64,000 nt of DNA, taken from positions 124,001-188,000 of the forward strand of contig DASWNP010000048.1 of NCBI GenBank assembly GCA_036399175.1. The letters run 5' to 3'. A program made the translations under genes and the position numbers. The stretch's first letter is position 1. Every line of letters starts with the position of its first letter. Shown in pieces: positions 53,805-63,438 of the stretch. Source of the DNA: DASWNP01 sp036399175. GTDB lineage: Bacteria > Acidobacteriota > Blastocatellia > Pyrinomonadales > Pyrinomonadaceae. The notes beneath the pieces are model-generated. The model was given only the letters and a program-made list of their open reading frames with translations, did no database searches and was not told the origin of the DNA.

Positions 53805-55229
53805 TTGGGCAGCATTAAGATAAAAGGGCTGTATCTGAGCGCGGCGGCCTTCGCCGCGCTCTGCTGCTGGCCTTTGAAGGTCTCGGGGGCTGGCGGCGCG
53901 GCGGAGAGCGACGGCGGGGCGCACGGCCTTGACCCGTTCGTGCTCATAGGCGTCGCCGTGATCCTCGTCGTCGCCAAACTGGGCGGCGAGCTGTTCGAGC
54001 GTTTCAAACAACCGGCGGTGCTCGGCGAGCTGGTGGTAGGGATGCTCATCGGCAATCTCTTCCTCGTCGGCTTCACGGCCTTCGAGCCGCTCAAGACGAG
54101 CGTGGTGCTAACTGCTCTGGCAGAGATAGGCGTCATCATTCTGCTCTTCGAGGTGGGGCTGGAATCGAATCTCGGCGAGATGTTGGAGGTCGGGTGGTCG
54201 TCGCTCTTCGTCGCTACGGCTGGCCTCATCGCGCCCTTTTTTCTCGGCTGGGGCGTGTCAGCCTACTTCCTGCCCGAAGAGCCGCGCCTCGTGCACATCT
54301 TCATCGGCGCGACGCTCTGTGCCACTTCGGTCGGTATCACGGCGCGCGTGCTCAAAGATTTGGGTAAGCTGAACACGCGCGAGTCGCGCATCATTCTCGG
54401 CGCAGCCGTCATCGACGATGTGATGGGGCTGCTCATCCTGGCCGTCGTGGCCGGCACAATACGCGCGGCGGCAACCGGCGCGGTGCTCTCGCTGGCAGAC
54501 ATCGGCATTATCGCCGCAAAGTCGGTCGCCTTCCTCGCCGCCGCAATCGCCGTCGGCCACTACGTGATGCCGCACCTGTTTCGCGGCGCGGGACGCTTCG
54601 AGAGTCGCGGCGTGCTGCTGACGCTCTCGCTCGCTTTCTGCTTCGCTCTGGCGTGGCTGGCGGCGATGGTCGGGCTCGCTCCCATCGTCGGGGCGTTCGC
54701 AGCCGGGCTGGTGCTCGACGAAGTTCACTTCGAGGCGTTCAACCGGCGCGGGGAGCGGAAGCTGCAAGAACTGCTCGTGCCGCTGAGTACGGTTTTAGTT
54801 CCGGTCTTCTTCGTGCTGATGGGGCTCAAGGTCGATTTGCGAGTCTTCGCGCGCCTGGACATCCTCGGCTTCGCACTGGCGCTCACGCTCGTCGCCATCA
54901 TCGGCAAGCAGGTCTGCTCGCTGGCGGTCGCCGAGCGCGGGCTGAACCGTCTCGCCGTCGGGCTCGGCATGGTTCCGCGCGGCGAGGTCGGACTCATCTT
55001 CGCGGGCATCGGTGCGAGCCTCACGCTGCCCGACGCGCAGGGCAACCCTCACCCCGTCATCAACGCCGCCACCTTCGGCGCGGTCGTCGTCATGGTCATC
55101 ATCACCACGCTTATCACTCCGCCCGTCCTCGGCTGGTCTCTCTCTCGCAAGAACGGCACGCACTATGAGGATTTGCCCGACGCGGCTGAAGAGGTTGCCA
55201 GCGACGCCGCCGAGCGCACTTCGCGCTGA
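53805..55229 (+). CDS. Cation:proton antiporter, CPA2/Kef-type
   Basis: 474 aa with a TTG start chosen because GGGAGGAG precedes it by a proper distance; a GTG at 53778 is possible. A hydrophobic N-terminal helix, which may be a signal segment, precedes about 12 membrane helices. Family features include EVGLESNLGEML and GATLCATSVGITARVLKDL (the conserved Asp/Ser-Val-Gly region), and FAAGLVLDEVHF. No TrkA-N domain follows, so it is the short, NhaS3/KefB-membrane form. It exchanges K+ or Na+ for H+. Confidence 0.88.
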   Translation: MGSIKIKGLYLSAAAFAALCCWPLKVSGAGGAAESDGGAHGLDPFVLIGVAVILVVAKLGGELFERFKQPAVLGELVVGMLIGNLFLVGFTAFEPLKTSVVLTALAEIGVIILLFEVGLESNLGEMLEVGWSSLFVATAGLIAPFFLGWGVSAYFLPEEPRLVHIFIGATLCATSVGITARVLKDLGKLNTRESRIILGAAVIDDVMGLLILAVVAGTIRAAATGAVLSLADIGIIAAKSVAFLAAAIAVGHYVMPHLFRGAGRFESRGVLLTLSLAFCFALAWLAAMVGLAPIVGAFAAGLVLDEVHFEAFNRRGERKLQELLVPLSTVLVPVFFVLMGLKVDLRVFARLDILGFALALTLVAIIGKQVCSLAVAERGLNRLAVGLGMVPRGEVGLIFAGIGASLTLPDAQGNPHPVINAATFGAVVVMVIITTLITPPVLGWSLSRKNGTHYEDLPDAAEEVASDAAERTSR

Positions 55230-55275
55230 GGGCAGGGCGGCCTAGAGCTTCAAGCCAACCGGAGACGACAGAAAA

Positions 55276-56670
55276 TCAATCGCGTTTCTCCAGAGACGCA
55301 CGTGCGGCGTCGAGGGCTTCGGCCACGCGCGCGGGCGACGTGCCGCCGGTCTGCGATTTCGTCGAAAGCGTCTCGTCGAGCGAGAGAGCCGCGTAGACAT
55401 CCTCTTCGATGAGCGGCGAGTGCGAGCGCAGTTCTTCAAGCGAGAGTTCCTGTAGCTCCAGCCCGCGCTCGATGGCTTCCAAGACCATCCGCCCGACCGT
55501 CTCGTGCGCTTCGCGGAAGGGCATGCCCTTGCGCGCCAGATAATCCGCCATTTCTGTAGCGTTCATGTAGCCGCGCACGGCGGCATCGCGCATCCGGTCT
55601 TCGCGCAGACGGATGTTTGCGAGCACCGTCGCCGTCACTTCCAGCGCGGCTTCGAGCGTGTCGGCCACGTCGAAGACGGCCTCCTTATCCTCCTGCATGT
55701 CCTTATTGTAGGTGAGCGGCAATCCTTTCAGCAGAGCCAGGAGCGCCGTCGTCCGCCCGAAGACGCGCCCGGCCTTGCCGCGCACAAGCTCAAGCGCGTC
55801 TGGGTTCTTCTTCTGCGGCATGAGGCTTGAGCCGGTCGCCACCGCATCGCTCAACTCGACGAAGCCGAACTCGGCACTCGCATAAATGATGATGTCCTCC
55901 GAGAGACGCGACAGGTGAACCATCGAGAGACTCGCCGCGCTCGCAAACTCGACGCAGAAATCCCTGTCACTCACCGCGTCGAGGCTGTTGCGCGAAACAC
56001 CCTCGAAGCCGAGCGAGCGCGCCACCGCTTCGCGGTCTATCCGGTAACTCGTCCCGGCCAGAGCCGCCGAGCCGAGCGGCGAGACGTTCGTGCGCCGACG
56101 CACTTCGCGCAGACGCTCGCGGTCGCGCACGAGCATCTCGAAATAGGCCAGACACCAATGAGCCCAAAGCACGGGCTGCGCACGCTGTAGATGTGTGTAG
56201 CCTGGAAGCACTGCCGAGCGGTGCGCCTCGGCCTGCGCGATGAGCGCCGCTTGCGCCGCGCGCATGCGTTCGTCGATGCGGTCAATCGCATCTCTCAGCC
56301 AGAGGCGCAAAGCCGTCGCCACCTGGTCGTTCCGGCTCCTGCCCGTGTGCAGTCTGCGCCCGGCATCGCCGATTAACTCCACGAGGCGCGACTCGATGAA
56401 CGAATGCACGTCCTCAGCCGACGCGTCCTCAAGATATCCTTCGACCGTCGAGGCGCGCTCAAGGACAGTCTGCAACCCTTCGTCTATGCGCGCGGCCTCT
56501 TCCCCGCTCAGCACACCGGCGGCGCGCAAGCCCTCGCAGTGCGCACGGCTGGCGCGCACGTCGGCCTCCAGAAGCCTCCGGTCGAAACCGAACGAACGAT
56601 TGAAGGCCGCGAAGCCCTTATCCGTCGCTCCCTTGAATCGCCCGCCCCAAAGTTTTCCGGCCTCGCTCAT
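55276..56670 (-). CDS. argH: Argininosuccinate lyase
   Basis: 464 aa. The fumarase/aspartase-superfamily signature GSSLMPQKKNP is present, with TNVSPLGSAALAGTSYRIDR and HTGRSRNDQVATALRLW (the HTGRSRND substrate motif). It completes arginine synthesis by splitting argininosuccinate. It is divergent from argR-argG and separated from them by the hairpin element at 56688 and the ArgR sites. Confidence 0.96.
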   Translation of the reverse strand: MSEAGKLWGGRFKGATDKGFAAFNRSFGFDRRLLEADVRASRAHCEGLRAAGVLSGEEAARIDEGLQTVLERASTVEGYLEDASAEDVHSFIESRLVELIGDAGRRLHTGRSRNDQVATALRLWLRDAIDRIDERMRAAQAALIAQAEAHRSAVLPGYTHLQRAQPVLWAHWCLAYFEMLVRDRERLREVRRRTNVSPLGSAALAGTSYRIDREAVARSLGFEGVSRNSLDAVSDRDFCVEFASAASLSMVHLSRLSEDIIIYASAEFGFVELSDAVATGSSLMPQKKNPDALELVRGKAGRVFGRTTALLALLKGLPLTYNKDMQEDKEAVFDVADTLEAALEVTATVLANIRLREDRMRDAAVRGYMNATEMADYLARKGMPFREAHETVGRMVLEAIERGLELQELSLEELRSHSPLIEEDVYAALSLDETLSTKSQTGGTSPARVAEALDAARASLEKRD

Positions 56671-56687
56671 TTCAATCTCCTTCGGAG

Positions 56688-56817
56688 GACGATGGACGAT
56701 AGACCATAGACGATAGCCAATCCGCTTCTTTCACTCGTCCGCCGCCTGAAAGCCACTCTCCGCCAAAGTCTGCCGCCTGCTTTAGTCCATCGTCCATCGT
56801 CTATGGTCTATCGTCCG
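56688..56817. repeat. Heptamer-hairpin element, ACGATGG/ACGATAG class
   Basis: GGACGAT-GGACGAT-AGACCAT-AGACGAT and, about 85 bp later, ATCGTCC-ATCGTCT-ATGGTCT-ATCGTCC complementary units. The loop is longer than in other copies. It lies in the argH-argR divergent gap, on the argH side. Confidence 0.88.
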
Positions 56818-56869
56818 CCGTCAAAACTTTTTGACGGCACGCTGGCTTTGATGCATCTTACGTGCTATT

Positions 56870-56909
56870 TTATGCATCTATGCATAACTTATGCAATTTA
56901 GTTGCATAA
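56870..56909. promoter_or_regulatory. Two tandem palindromes upstream of argR, probable ArgR operators
   Basis: TTATGCAT-CT-ATGCATAA (56870-56887) is a perfect 18-bp palindrome. One base later TTATGCAA-TTTAG-TTGCATAA (56889-56909) is a second one. Two operators of 18-21 bp spaced closely is the classical arrangement of ARG boxes. The half-site TTATGCA differs from the E. coli/Bacillus consensus TGAAT. The argR start is at 56914, so ArgR would repress itself. Confidence 0.65.
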
Positions 56910-56913
56910 AATT

Positions 56914-57333
56914 ATGATGGAGAAAGATAAACGACAGCAGAAGATTCTGGATTTGATTCGCGTCAAGCGAATCGGGACGCAGCAGGCTCTGGCGGCGCAG
57001 CTTGAGCGCGCGGGCGTAGCGGCGACGCAGTCGAGCATCTCGCGCGACCTCGAAGAGCTTGGCATCGTGAAGCGGAACGGGCGCTACGGGCTGCCGCAGG
57101 CTTCGAGGGGGAAGCCGTCGAGAGGGCTGCTCGGCCTCGAAGCGGTGGGCGATTGTCTGGTTGTGGCGAAATGCGAGTCGGGGCTCGCCTCGGCGGTGGC
57201 GGTGGAAATCGACCGCTCCGACCTCGAAGAGATAGCCGGCACGCTGGCCGGCGAGGACACCATCTTCATCGCCGTCCGAGAACGAAAGGCGCAACACGCC
57301 GCCATTAAAAAGCTCTGGGAGTTGTTTGGGTAA
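56914..57333 (+). CDS. argR: Arginine repressor
   Basis: 139 aa from ATG-ATG after the operator region. The winged-helix domain carries AALAAQLERAGVAATQSSISRDL with the SRDL motif, and the C-terminal hexamerisation/arginine domain has EIAGTLAGEDTIFIAVR, the GTxAGxDT signature. It regulates arginine synthesis and here starts the operon. An upstream TTG in frame is probably not used. Confidence 0.94.
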   Translation: MMEKDKRQQKILDLIRVKRIGTQQALAAQLERAGVAATQSSISRDLEELGIVKRNGRYGLPQASRGKPSRGLLGLEAVGDCLVVAKCESGLASAVAVEIDRSDLEEIAGTLAGEDTIFIAVRERKAQHAAIKKLWELFG

Positions 57334-57411
57334 AGGACGACGGACGATAGACCATAGACGATAGCCAAACCGTTTTCTTCCATCGTCTATCGTCCATTGT
57401 CCATCGTCCTC
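57334..57411. repeat. Heptamer-hairpin element, ACGATAG class
   Basis: GGACGAC-GGACGAT-AGACCAT-AGACGAT and ATCGTCT-ATCGTCC-ATTGTCC-ATCGTCC. The core is short (AGCCAAACCGTTTTCTTCC). It forms the argR-argG junction and is followed by GAAGGAGAAAAG, the argG ribosome site. Confidence 0.93.
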
Positions 57412-57424
57412 CGAAGGAGAAAAG

Positions 57425-58614
<1,190 letters not shown>

Positions 58615-58630
<16 letters not shown>

Positions 58631-58731
58631 CGGTCTAAAGTCTGGAGTCTAAAGTCTGGAGTCTGGAGTCTGGAGTCAAAGACAAATGCTTTGGTTTTGA
58701 CTTTAGACTTTAGACTCCAGACTCCAGACTC
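58615..58731. repeat. Heptamer-hairpin element, AGTCTGG/AGTCTAA class
   Basis: Left: AGTCTGG then TCTAAAG-TCTGGAG-TCTAAAG-TCTGGAG-TCTGGAG-TCTGGAG; right: the complement GACTTTA-GACTTTA-GACTCCA-GACTCCA-GACT. The core GTCAAAGACAAATGC / GGTTTTGAC recurs elsewhere. It begins inside argG coding sequence, runs through its stop, and ends at the ribosome site of the next gene. Confidence 0.93.
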
Positions 58732-58742
58732 TCCGAAGGAGA

Positions 58743-59891
58743 TTGAGAATGAAAAAGATTATTGAAGAGGCTATGGGTACGGCGGTGAAGGTTGTGGAAG
58801 CGGATAAGGTGGGGTCGGCCACGTCGGGGCTGGGGTTGCCGAGGACGCTGGCGGTCGTAGGGGAATCGCGTGCGACGAGGGCGGGCGATGTGGTGGTGGT
58901 GCGCGCTCTGACCGATAGCGCGACTTACAATCAGTTGGAGCTTCCGTCTGGGCGTCTGGCGAAGATTAATCCGGGCGACGTAATTGTGGGCGTGCTCGGC
59001 AGCCGTCGCGCTCTGAAGGGCTTTGTCGGCGACGTGCCGGAGCGCGTCGAGGCGGGCGACGAGCTGCATCTTCTGAACATGGGCGGCGTCATAGGTCGCT
59101 GCACGGGGCATCATTCGAGCTTGAGCGACGCGATTCGGGTGGAAGTCATCGGGCTCGTCTACGACGAAGACGCGCGCGTGCGCAACATCGCCGACGCTGC
59201 TCTCCCCTTGCGCGAGACGTTGCCGCCAACCGCGCCGCTCGTGATAGTGGCGGGCGCGTGCATGAACAGCGGCAAGACTTATGCGGCGACGGAGCTTGTC
59301 AGACAGGCGACGCGCGCGGGGCTTCGTGTTGCGGCGGCGAAGCTTTCGGGCGTGGCCGCGCTGCGCGACACGCTCAACATGGCCGATCACGGCGCAGTGG
59401 CGACCGCCAGCTTCCTCGATTGCGGACTGCCTTCGACGGTCGGCGTCGGCGACCTCGCGCCCGTAGCGAAGGCCGTCATCGCGCGCCTGAATGAGAGCGC
59501 GCCGGATTTAATCGTCGTCGAGCTGGGGGACGGCATCCTTGGCGGCTACTCGGTCGATTCCATCTTCGACGATGCGGAGTTGCGCGCGGCCACCGCCGCC
59601 ATCGTCTTCTGCGCTTCGGATTACGTCGGCGTCTGGGGCGGCATCGAGTTGTTCAGAAGACGCGGCCTCGCCGTTGACCTCGTCGCCGGTTCCGTCACCG
59701 ACTCGCAGATGGGCGAAGACTACATCGAGCAGCAGTTCGGCGTGCCCGCCGGAAACGCCAAGCGCAACGGCGTGCGACTCTTCGAGCTTATCAGTGAGAG
59801 GGTTTCAAGTTTCAGGTTTAAAGTTTCAAGTCCGCAGACGGAAACCTCCGTCTCTGCAACTCAACTTCTGCCGGTCGGCGCGGAGGTGTAG
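58743..59891 (+). CDS. P-loop NTPase of unknown function in the arginine operon
   Basis: 382 aa (ATG at 58749 two codons on is as likely). N-terminal domain (1-155) contains a beta-barrel-like GDVIVGVLGSRRALKGFVGD and LLNMGGVIGRCTGHH. The C-terminal domain opens with Walker A VAGACMNSGKTYAATE (about 168-180), continues VAAAKLSG and has VVELGDGILGG as a Walker-B-like strand. It looks like a distant relative of DUF1611/MobB-type NTPases. Nothing in arginine synthesis is known to need it. The last 30 residues derive partly from a repeat (FRFKVSSPQT). Conserved position in the operon implies a related role. Confidence 0.6.
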   Translation: MRMKKIIEEAMGTAVKVVEADKVGSATSGLGLPRTLAVVGESRATRAGDVVVVRALTDSATYNQLELPSGRLAKINPGDVIVGVLGSRRALKGFVGDVPERVEAGDELHLLNMGGVIGRCTGHHSSLSDAIRVEVIGLVYDEDARVRNIADAALPLRETLPPTAPLVIVAGACMNSGKTYAATELVRQATRAGLRVAAAKLSGVAALRDTLNMADHGAVATASFLDCGLPSTVGVGDLAPVAKAVIARLNESAPDLIVVELGDGILGGYSVDSIFDDAELRAATAAIVFCASDYVGVWGGIELFRRRGLAVDLVAGSVTDSQMGEDYIEQQFGVPAGNAKRNGVRLFELISERVSSFRFKVSSPQTETSVSATQLLPVGAEV

Positions 59892-59935
59892 ACGTGAGTT
59901 CAAAGCTCGGAGCAGACAACTTGAAACCTGAGACG
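59801..59935. repeat. Heptamer-hairpin element overlapping two coding ends (GTTTCAA/GTTTCAG class)
   Basis: GTTTCAA-GTTTCAG-GTTTAAA-GTTTCAAG on the left lies within the 3' end of the P-loop NTPase gene. The right arm ACTTGAAACCTGAGAC lies in the first codons of argC. Unlike other copies the two arms are separated by about 70 bp of coding sequence. Confidence 0.6.
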
Positions 59936-60970
59936 CGAAGCTCGAAGCTTCGAGTCGGCATCTTCGGCGGCTCGGGCTACGGCGGCGCGGAGCTTCTGCG
60001 CATCCTTCTGTTTCATCCGCAGGCGGAGGTCGTGCTCGTGACGGCCAACGAGCAGGCGGGAAAAGCAGTCGCCGACGTGCATCGAAATTTGCGCGGGCTG
60101 ACTAATCTGACGTTCGAGAGCGCGCCGACCGAAGCGGAACCCCTCGACAATCTCGATTGCCTCTTTCTCGCGCTGCCGCACGGGCAGGCGTTGGAGATTG
60201 CGCCGCGTCTGCCGAAGGATTTGAAGGTCGTAGATTTGTCGGGCGATTTTCGTCTGCGCGAGCGCGAAGCGTTCGAGCAGCATTACGGGCGCGAGCACAC
60301 GGCGATGGAGTTGCAGAGCGATTTCGTCTACGGATTGACGGAGACGAACCGCGAGGCTATCAGGCGTGCGCGTCTCGTCAGCAATCCCGGCTGCTTTGCG
60401 ACGGCGACGCTTTTGGCGCTCGCGCCGCTCGTCGCCGGAGGGCTTCTGAGTGGCCGCGTCGTCGTCGATGCCAAGACGGGCTCTTCGGGTTCGGGCGCGA
60501 AGGCTGCCGCCAACACGCATCACCCGCAGCGCGCAAACTCCTTCTACGCCTACAAGCCCTTCACGCATCAACACGTGCCCGAGATAGAACAGGAGCTTCG
60601 GCGCTGCGGCGACTGGACGAGCGAGCTTGTCTTTATGACGCACAGCCTTCCAGTCGCGCGCGGCATCTTCGCTTCCGTCTATGTCGAGACCCGGCAGGAG
60701 CTAAGCGAGGACGAGGCGCGTCGCCTCTTCGAGCAGTTCTACGAAGGCAGCTTCTTCGTGCGTCTCGTCAAAGGCTCGCCCGATATTAACTGGGTGAAGA
60801 CGACCAATTTCTGCGACATCGGTTTCGCCGCGCGAGGCCGACAACTCGTCGTCTTCTCGGCGCTCGACAATCTCGTCAAAGGCGCAGCCGGACAGGCCGT
60901 CCAGAACATGAACCTGATGTTCGGCCTCGAAGAGAAGACGGGATTGATGCTGGCCGGAAGTAATCCTTAA
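59894..60970 (+). CDS. argC: N-acetyl-gamma-glutamyl-phosphate reductase
   Basis: 358 aa with a GTG start three bases after the previous stop. The first 18 residues come from repeat-like DNA; the fold then begins VGIFGGSGYGGAELLRIL (NADP-binding). SNPGCFATATLLAL holds the catalytic Cys. GSSGSGAKAA is another family motif. It makes N-acetylglutamate semialdehyde. The true start may be a few codons later, after the repeat-derived part. Confidence 0.94.
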   Translation: MSSKLGADNLKPETRSSKLRVGIFGGSGYGGAELLRILLFHPQAEVVLVTANEQAGKAVADVHRNLRGLTNLTFESAPTEAEPLDNLDCLFLALPHGQALEIAPRLPKDLKVVDLSGDFRLREREAFEQHYGREHTAMELQSDFVYGLTETNREAIRRARLVSNPGCFATATLLALAPLVAGGLLSGRVVVDAKTGSSGSGAKAAANTHHPQRANSFYAYKPFTHQHVPEIEQELRRCGDWTSELVFMTHSLPVARGIFASVYVETRQELSEDEARRLFEQFYEGSFFVRLVKGSPDINWVKTTNFCDIGFAARGRQLVVFSALDNLVKGAAGQAVQNMNLMFGLEEKTGLMLAGSNP

Positions 60971-60973
60971 AAA

Positions 60974-61071
60974 CAGTCTGGAGTCTGGAGTCTGAAGTCC
61001 GGGAGTCAAAACCAAAACACTTCTCGTCTTCGACTCCAGACTTTAGACTCCAGACTCCAGACTTTAGACTT
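60974..61071. repeat. Heptamer-hairpin element, AGTCTGG class
   Basis: AGTCTGG-AGTCTGG-AGTCTGA-AGTCC and CGACTCC-AGACTTT-AGACTCC-AGACTCC-AGACTTT-AGACTT. Core GTCAAAACCAAAACAC. It occupies the argC-argD junction, ending five bases before the argD ATG, which lacks a Shine-Dalgarno. Confidence 0.93.
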
Positions 61072-61075
61072 AAAG

Positions 61076-62254
61076 ATGATGACTTTTGAAGAGACAACGG
61101 CGCGCGAGGAGCGTTTCCAGTTGGCGACGTATAAGAAGTTTCCGCTTGCTTTGCGGAGCGGAAGCGGTTGCTGGGTGGAGACGGAAGGCGGCGAGCGTTA
61201 TCTGGATTTGTACGGGGGACATGCGGTGGCGGGCGTGGGGCATTGTCACCCGCGCGTCGTCGAAGCCGTCAGGGCGCAGGCCGGGGAGTTGATGTTCTAT
61301 TCCAACCTCGTCTATTCAGAGGTGCGCGCGCGTGCGGCGGAGAAGCTGACGGGCTGCGCGCCCGCGCCGCTCGGCAAGGTCTTCTTCTGCAATTCGGGGA
61401 CGGAAGCCAACGAGAACGCGATGCGGATGGCGCGCATGCGCACGGGACGCGAGAGCATCATCACCTTCGAGGGCGGCTTTCACGGGCGCACTGCCGATTC
61501 CATCAGCGCGACGTTTCTAGGCAAGTATCGACAGCTCGGACGCCCAAACGTGCCGGGGCACTTCGCGGCCGAGTTCGGCTCGGTTGAGTCGGTCGCACAG
61601 TTGGCGGATGAGAGCGTCGCCGCCGTGATGCTTGAGCCGATTCAGTCGATGGCGGGCGTGAAGATGGCCGAGCCCGACTTTTATCGCGCGCTGCGCGAGC
61701 TTTGCGACGAGCGCGGGATGCTGCTGATTTACGACGAAGTGCAGACGGGAGTGGGGCGCACGGGCGAATGGTTCTTCGCCGCAGGCGCGTGCGGGGGCGG
61801 CGTCGTGCCGGACATCCTGACGCTGGCGAAGGCTTTAGGAAGCGGCCTGCCTGTCGGCGCGTGCCTGACGACTGAAGACGTGGCCGCGCATATCAAAGAG
61901 AACGATTTGGGGACGACCTTCGGCGGCGGGATGCTGGCGATGGCCGCCGTCGAGGCGACGCTCGAAGCCATCGAGCAGGACGGCATGCTCGAAAATGTTC
62001 GGAGGGTGGAGAGGCATCTGCGCGAGAGGCTCGAAGGCGTGCGTCGTGTGGTCGGCGTGCGCGGGCGAGGGATGCTGCTCGGCGTCGAGTTTGATTCGGA
62101 GATTTCCGGCCAGATGCAGAAGGCTCTGCTTGAGCGGCGCATCATCACCGGCACGTCGAGCGACGCGCGCGTGCTCCGACTTCTGCCGCCCCTATGTTTG
62201 AGCGTCGAAGAGGCCGACCTCTTCGTCGAAGCTTTGAAGGAGGCCGCAGCCTGA
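61076..62254 (+). CDS. argD: Acetylornithine aminotransferase (class III PLP)
   Basis: 392 aa. Family blocks: LYGGHAVAGVGHCHPRVVEA, FCNSGTEANENAMRMAR, TFEGGFHGRT, IYDEVQTGVGRTGEW and the PLP lysine in LTLAKALGSGLP. It transaminates N-acetylglutamate semialdehyde to N-acetylornithine. Substrate preference against succinylated forms cannot be read. Start could be the second of two adjacent ATGs. Confidence 0.92.
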   Translation: MMTFEETTAREERFQLATYKKFPLALRSGSGCWVETEGGERYLDLYGGHAVAGVGHCHPRVVEAVRAQAGELMFYSNLVYSEVRARAAEKLTGCAPAPLGKVFFCNSGTEANENAMRMARMRTGRESIITFEGGFHGRTADSISATFLGKYRQLGRPNVPGHFAAEFGSVESVAQLADESVAAVMLEPIQSMAGVKMAEPDFYRALRELCDERGMLLIYDEVQTGVGRTGEWFFAAGACGGGVVPDILTLAKALGSGLPVGACLTTEDVAAHIKENDLGTTFGGGMLAMAAVEATLEAIEQDGMLENVRRVERHLRERLEGVRRVVGVRGRGMLLGVEFDSEISGQMQKALLERRIITGTSSDARVLRLLPPLCLSVEEADLFVEALKEAAA

Positions 62255-62312
62255 AGCTGGCGCATGGAAGACGCGCTGCGATAGTTTCCGCAGTTTCAGA
62301 ATCGAGAAGAAG

Positions 62313-63320
62313 ATGCCGAGAGACTTTTTGAACACCGCCGATTGGACGCGCGACGAGCTTGAGCGACTGCTCGCTTCGGCCTCGCGCTTCAAGCGCGGCG
62401 AGGACGAGTCGAAGCCGCTCGCGGGTCGCTCGGTGGCGCTCGTCTTCTTCAACCCGAGCTTGCGGACGCGCGCTTCGATGCAGGTCGGCGTCTACGAGCT
62501 GGGCGGAAACGCCGTCGTGCTTGAGCCGGGCGGGACGAGCTGGACGCTCGAACACCGCGAGGGCGCGGTGATGGATTCGGATAAGACGGAACACGTCGCC
62601 GAGTTTGTCCGCGTGCTCGGAAGATACGCCGCCTGCATCGGCGTGCGCACCTTCGCCGCGCTCAGGGATTGGCGCGAGGAACGTCTCGACCCCGTGCTCG
62701 GCGCTTTCGCAAAGTATTCCGAAGTGCCGGTCGTCAACCTCGAATCCGCCATGTATCACCCGTGTCAGGCTTTGGCCGACATGCAGACGATTCGAGAGAA
62801 GCTTGGCCGCGAGCCGAAGCGCGTGCTGCTCACATGGGCGTGGCATCCGAAGCCTCTGCCGATGGCCGTGCCCAACAGCTTCGCGCTCGCCGCCGCGCAG
62901 ATGGGTCACGAGCTGACCATCGCGCATCCGCCCGGCTACGAGCTTGACGAAGAACTGATAGAAGAGATGAACGTGCAGGCTTACGACGCGGGCGCACGCC
63001 CCGTGCGTGTGACGCACGACGTTGAAGAAGCCTTCGAGGGCGCAGAGGTCGTCTATGCCAAGAGCTGGGGCAGCCGTATGTTCTACGGCTCGCCGCAGGA
63101 GGACATCGAAGAGCGAGCCCCTTATCGCGGCGCGTGGATGGTTGACGAAGCGAAGATGCGACGCACCCGTAGCGCCATCTTCATGCACTGCCTGCCTGTG
63201 CGCCGCAACGTCATCGTCTCCGACGCCGTCCTCGACTCGCACGCCTCCGTCGTCGTAGACGAAGCCGAAAATCGCCTCCACGTGCAGAAAGCAATTCTGA
63301 AAGAATTGCTTTCCGGGTAA
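62313..63320 (+). CDS. argF': N-acetylornithine (or N-succinylornithine) carbamoyltransferase
   Basis: 335 aa. The carbamoyl-phosphate motif is FFNPSLRTR (SLRTR, not the STRTR of true ornithine transcarbamylase). HPCQALAD and TWAWHPKPLPMAVPNSF follow. RLHVQKAI near the C-terminus contains the Lys (326) that I recall is carboxylated in the Xanthomonas acetylornithine enzyme. The discriminating position in the 80s loop (DSDKTEH) is Thr92, where I recall Glu in the acetyl enzyme and Pro in the Bacteroides succinyl enzyme. It replaces ornithine transcarbamylase, so arginine synthesis runs through acylated citrulline. Confidence 0.88.
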   Translation: MPRDFLNTADWTRDELERLLASASRFKRGEDESKPLAGRSVALVFFNPSLRTRASMQVGVYELGGNAVVLEPGGTSWTLEHREGAVMDSDKTEHVAEFVRVLGRYAACIGVRTFAALRDWREERLDPVLGAFAKYSEVPVVNLESAMYHPCQALADMQTIREKLGREPKRVLLTWAWHPKPLPMAVPNSFALAAAQMGHELTIAHPPGYELDEELIEEMNVQAYDAGARPVRVTHDVEEAFEGAEVVYAKSWGSRMFYGSPQEDIEERAPYRGAWMVDEAKMRRTRSAIFMHCLPVRRNVIVSDAVLDSHASVVVDEAENRLHVQKAILKELLSG

Positions 63321-63426
63321 AGGGGAAAGGGCAAAGGGAAAAGGAATAAACCCGGAAGAAGGTAACTTGTTTTCCTTTTCCCCTTCCCCTTTACCCTTTT
63401 CCCCTTCCCCTTTTCCCTCTTCCTTT
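63318..63426. repeat. Heptamer-hairpin element, AAAGGGG class
   Basis: AAAGGGG-AAAGGGC-AAAGGGA-AAAGG on the left and CCTTTTC-CCCTTCC-CCTTTAC-CCTTTTC-CCCTTCC-CCTTTTC-CC on the right; core AATAAACCCGGAAG. The first unit includes the argF' stop codon. Purine-rich on the coding strand. It ends at CTTTGGAG, the argB ribosome site. Confidence 0.9.
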
Positions 63427-63438
63427 GGAGATGAACAG

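Noticed and set aside
62313..63320. Ordinary ornithine carbamoyltransferase
   Set aside because: The carbamoyl-phosphate motif is SLRTR and the C-terminal HCLP-containing part lacks the ornithine SMG-type loop; it fits the acylornithine group.
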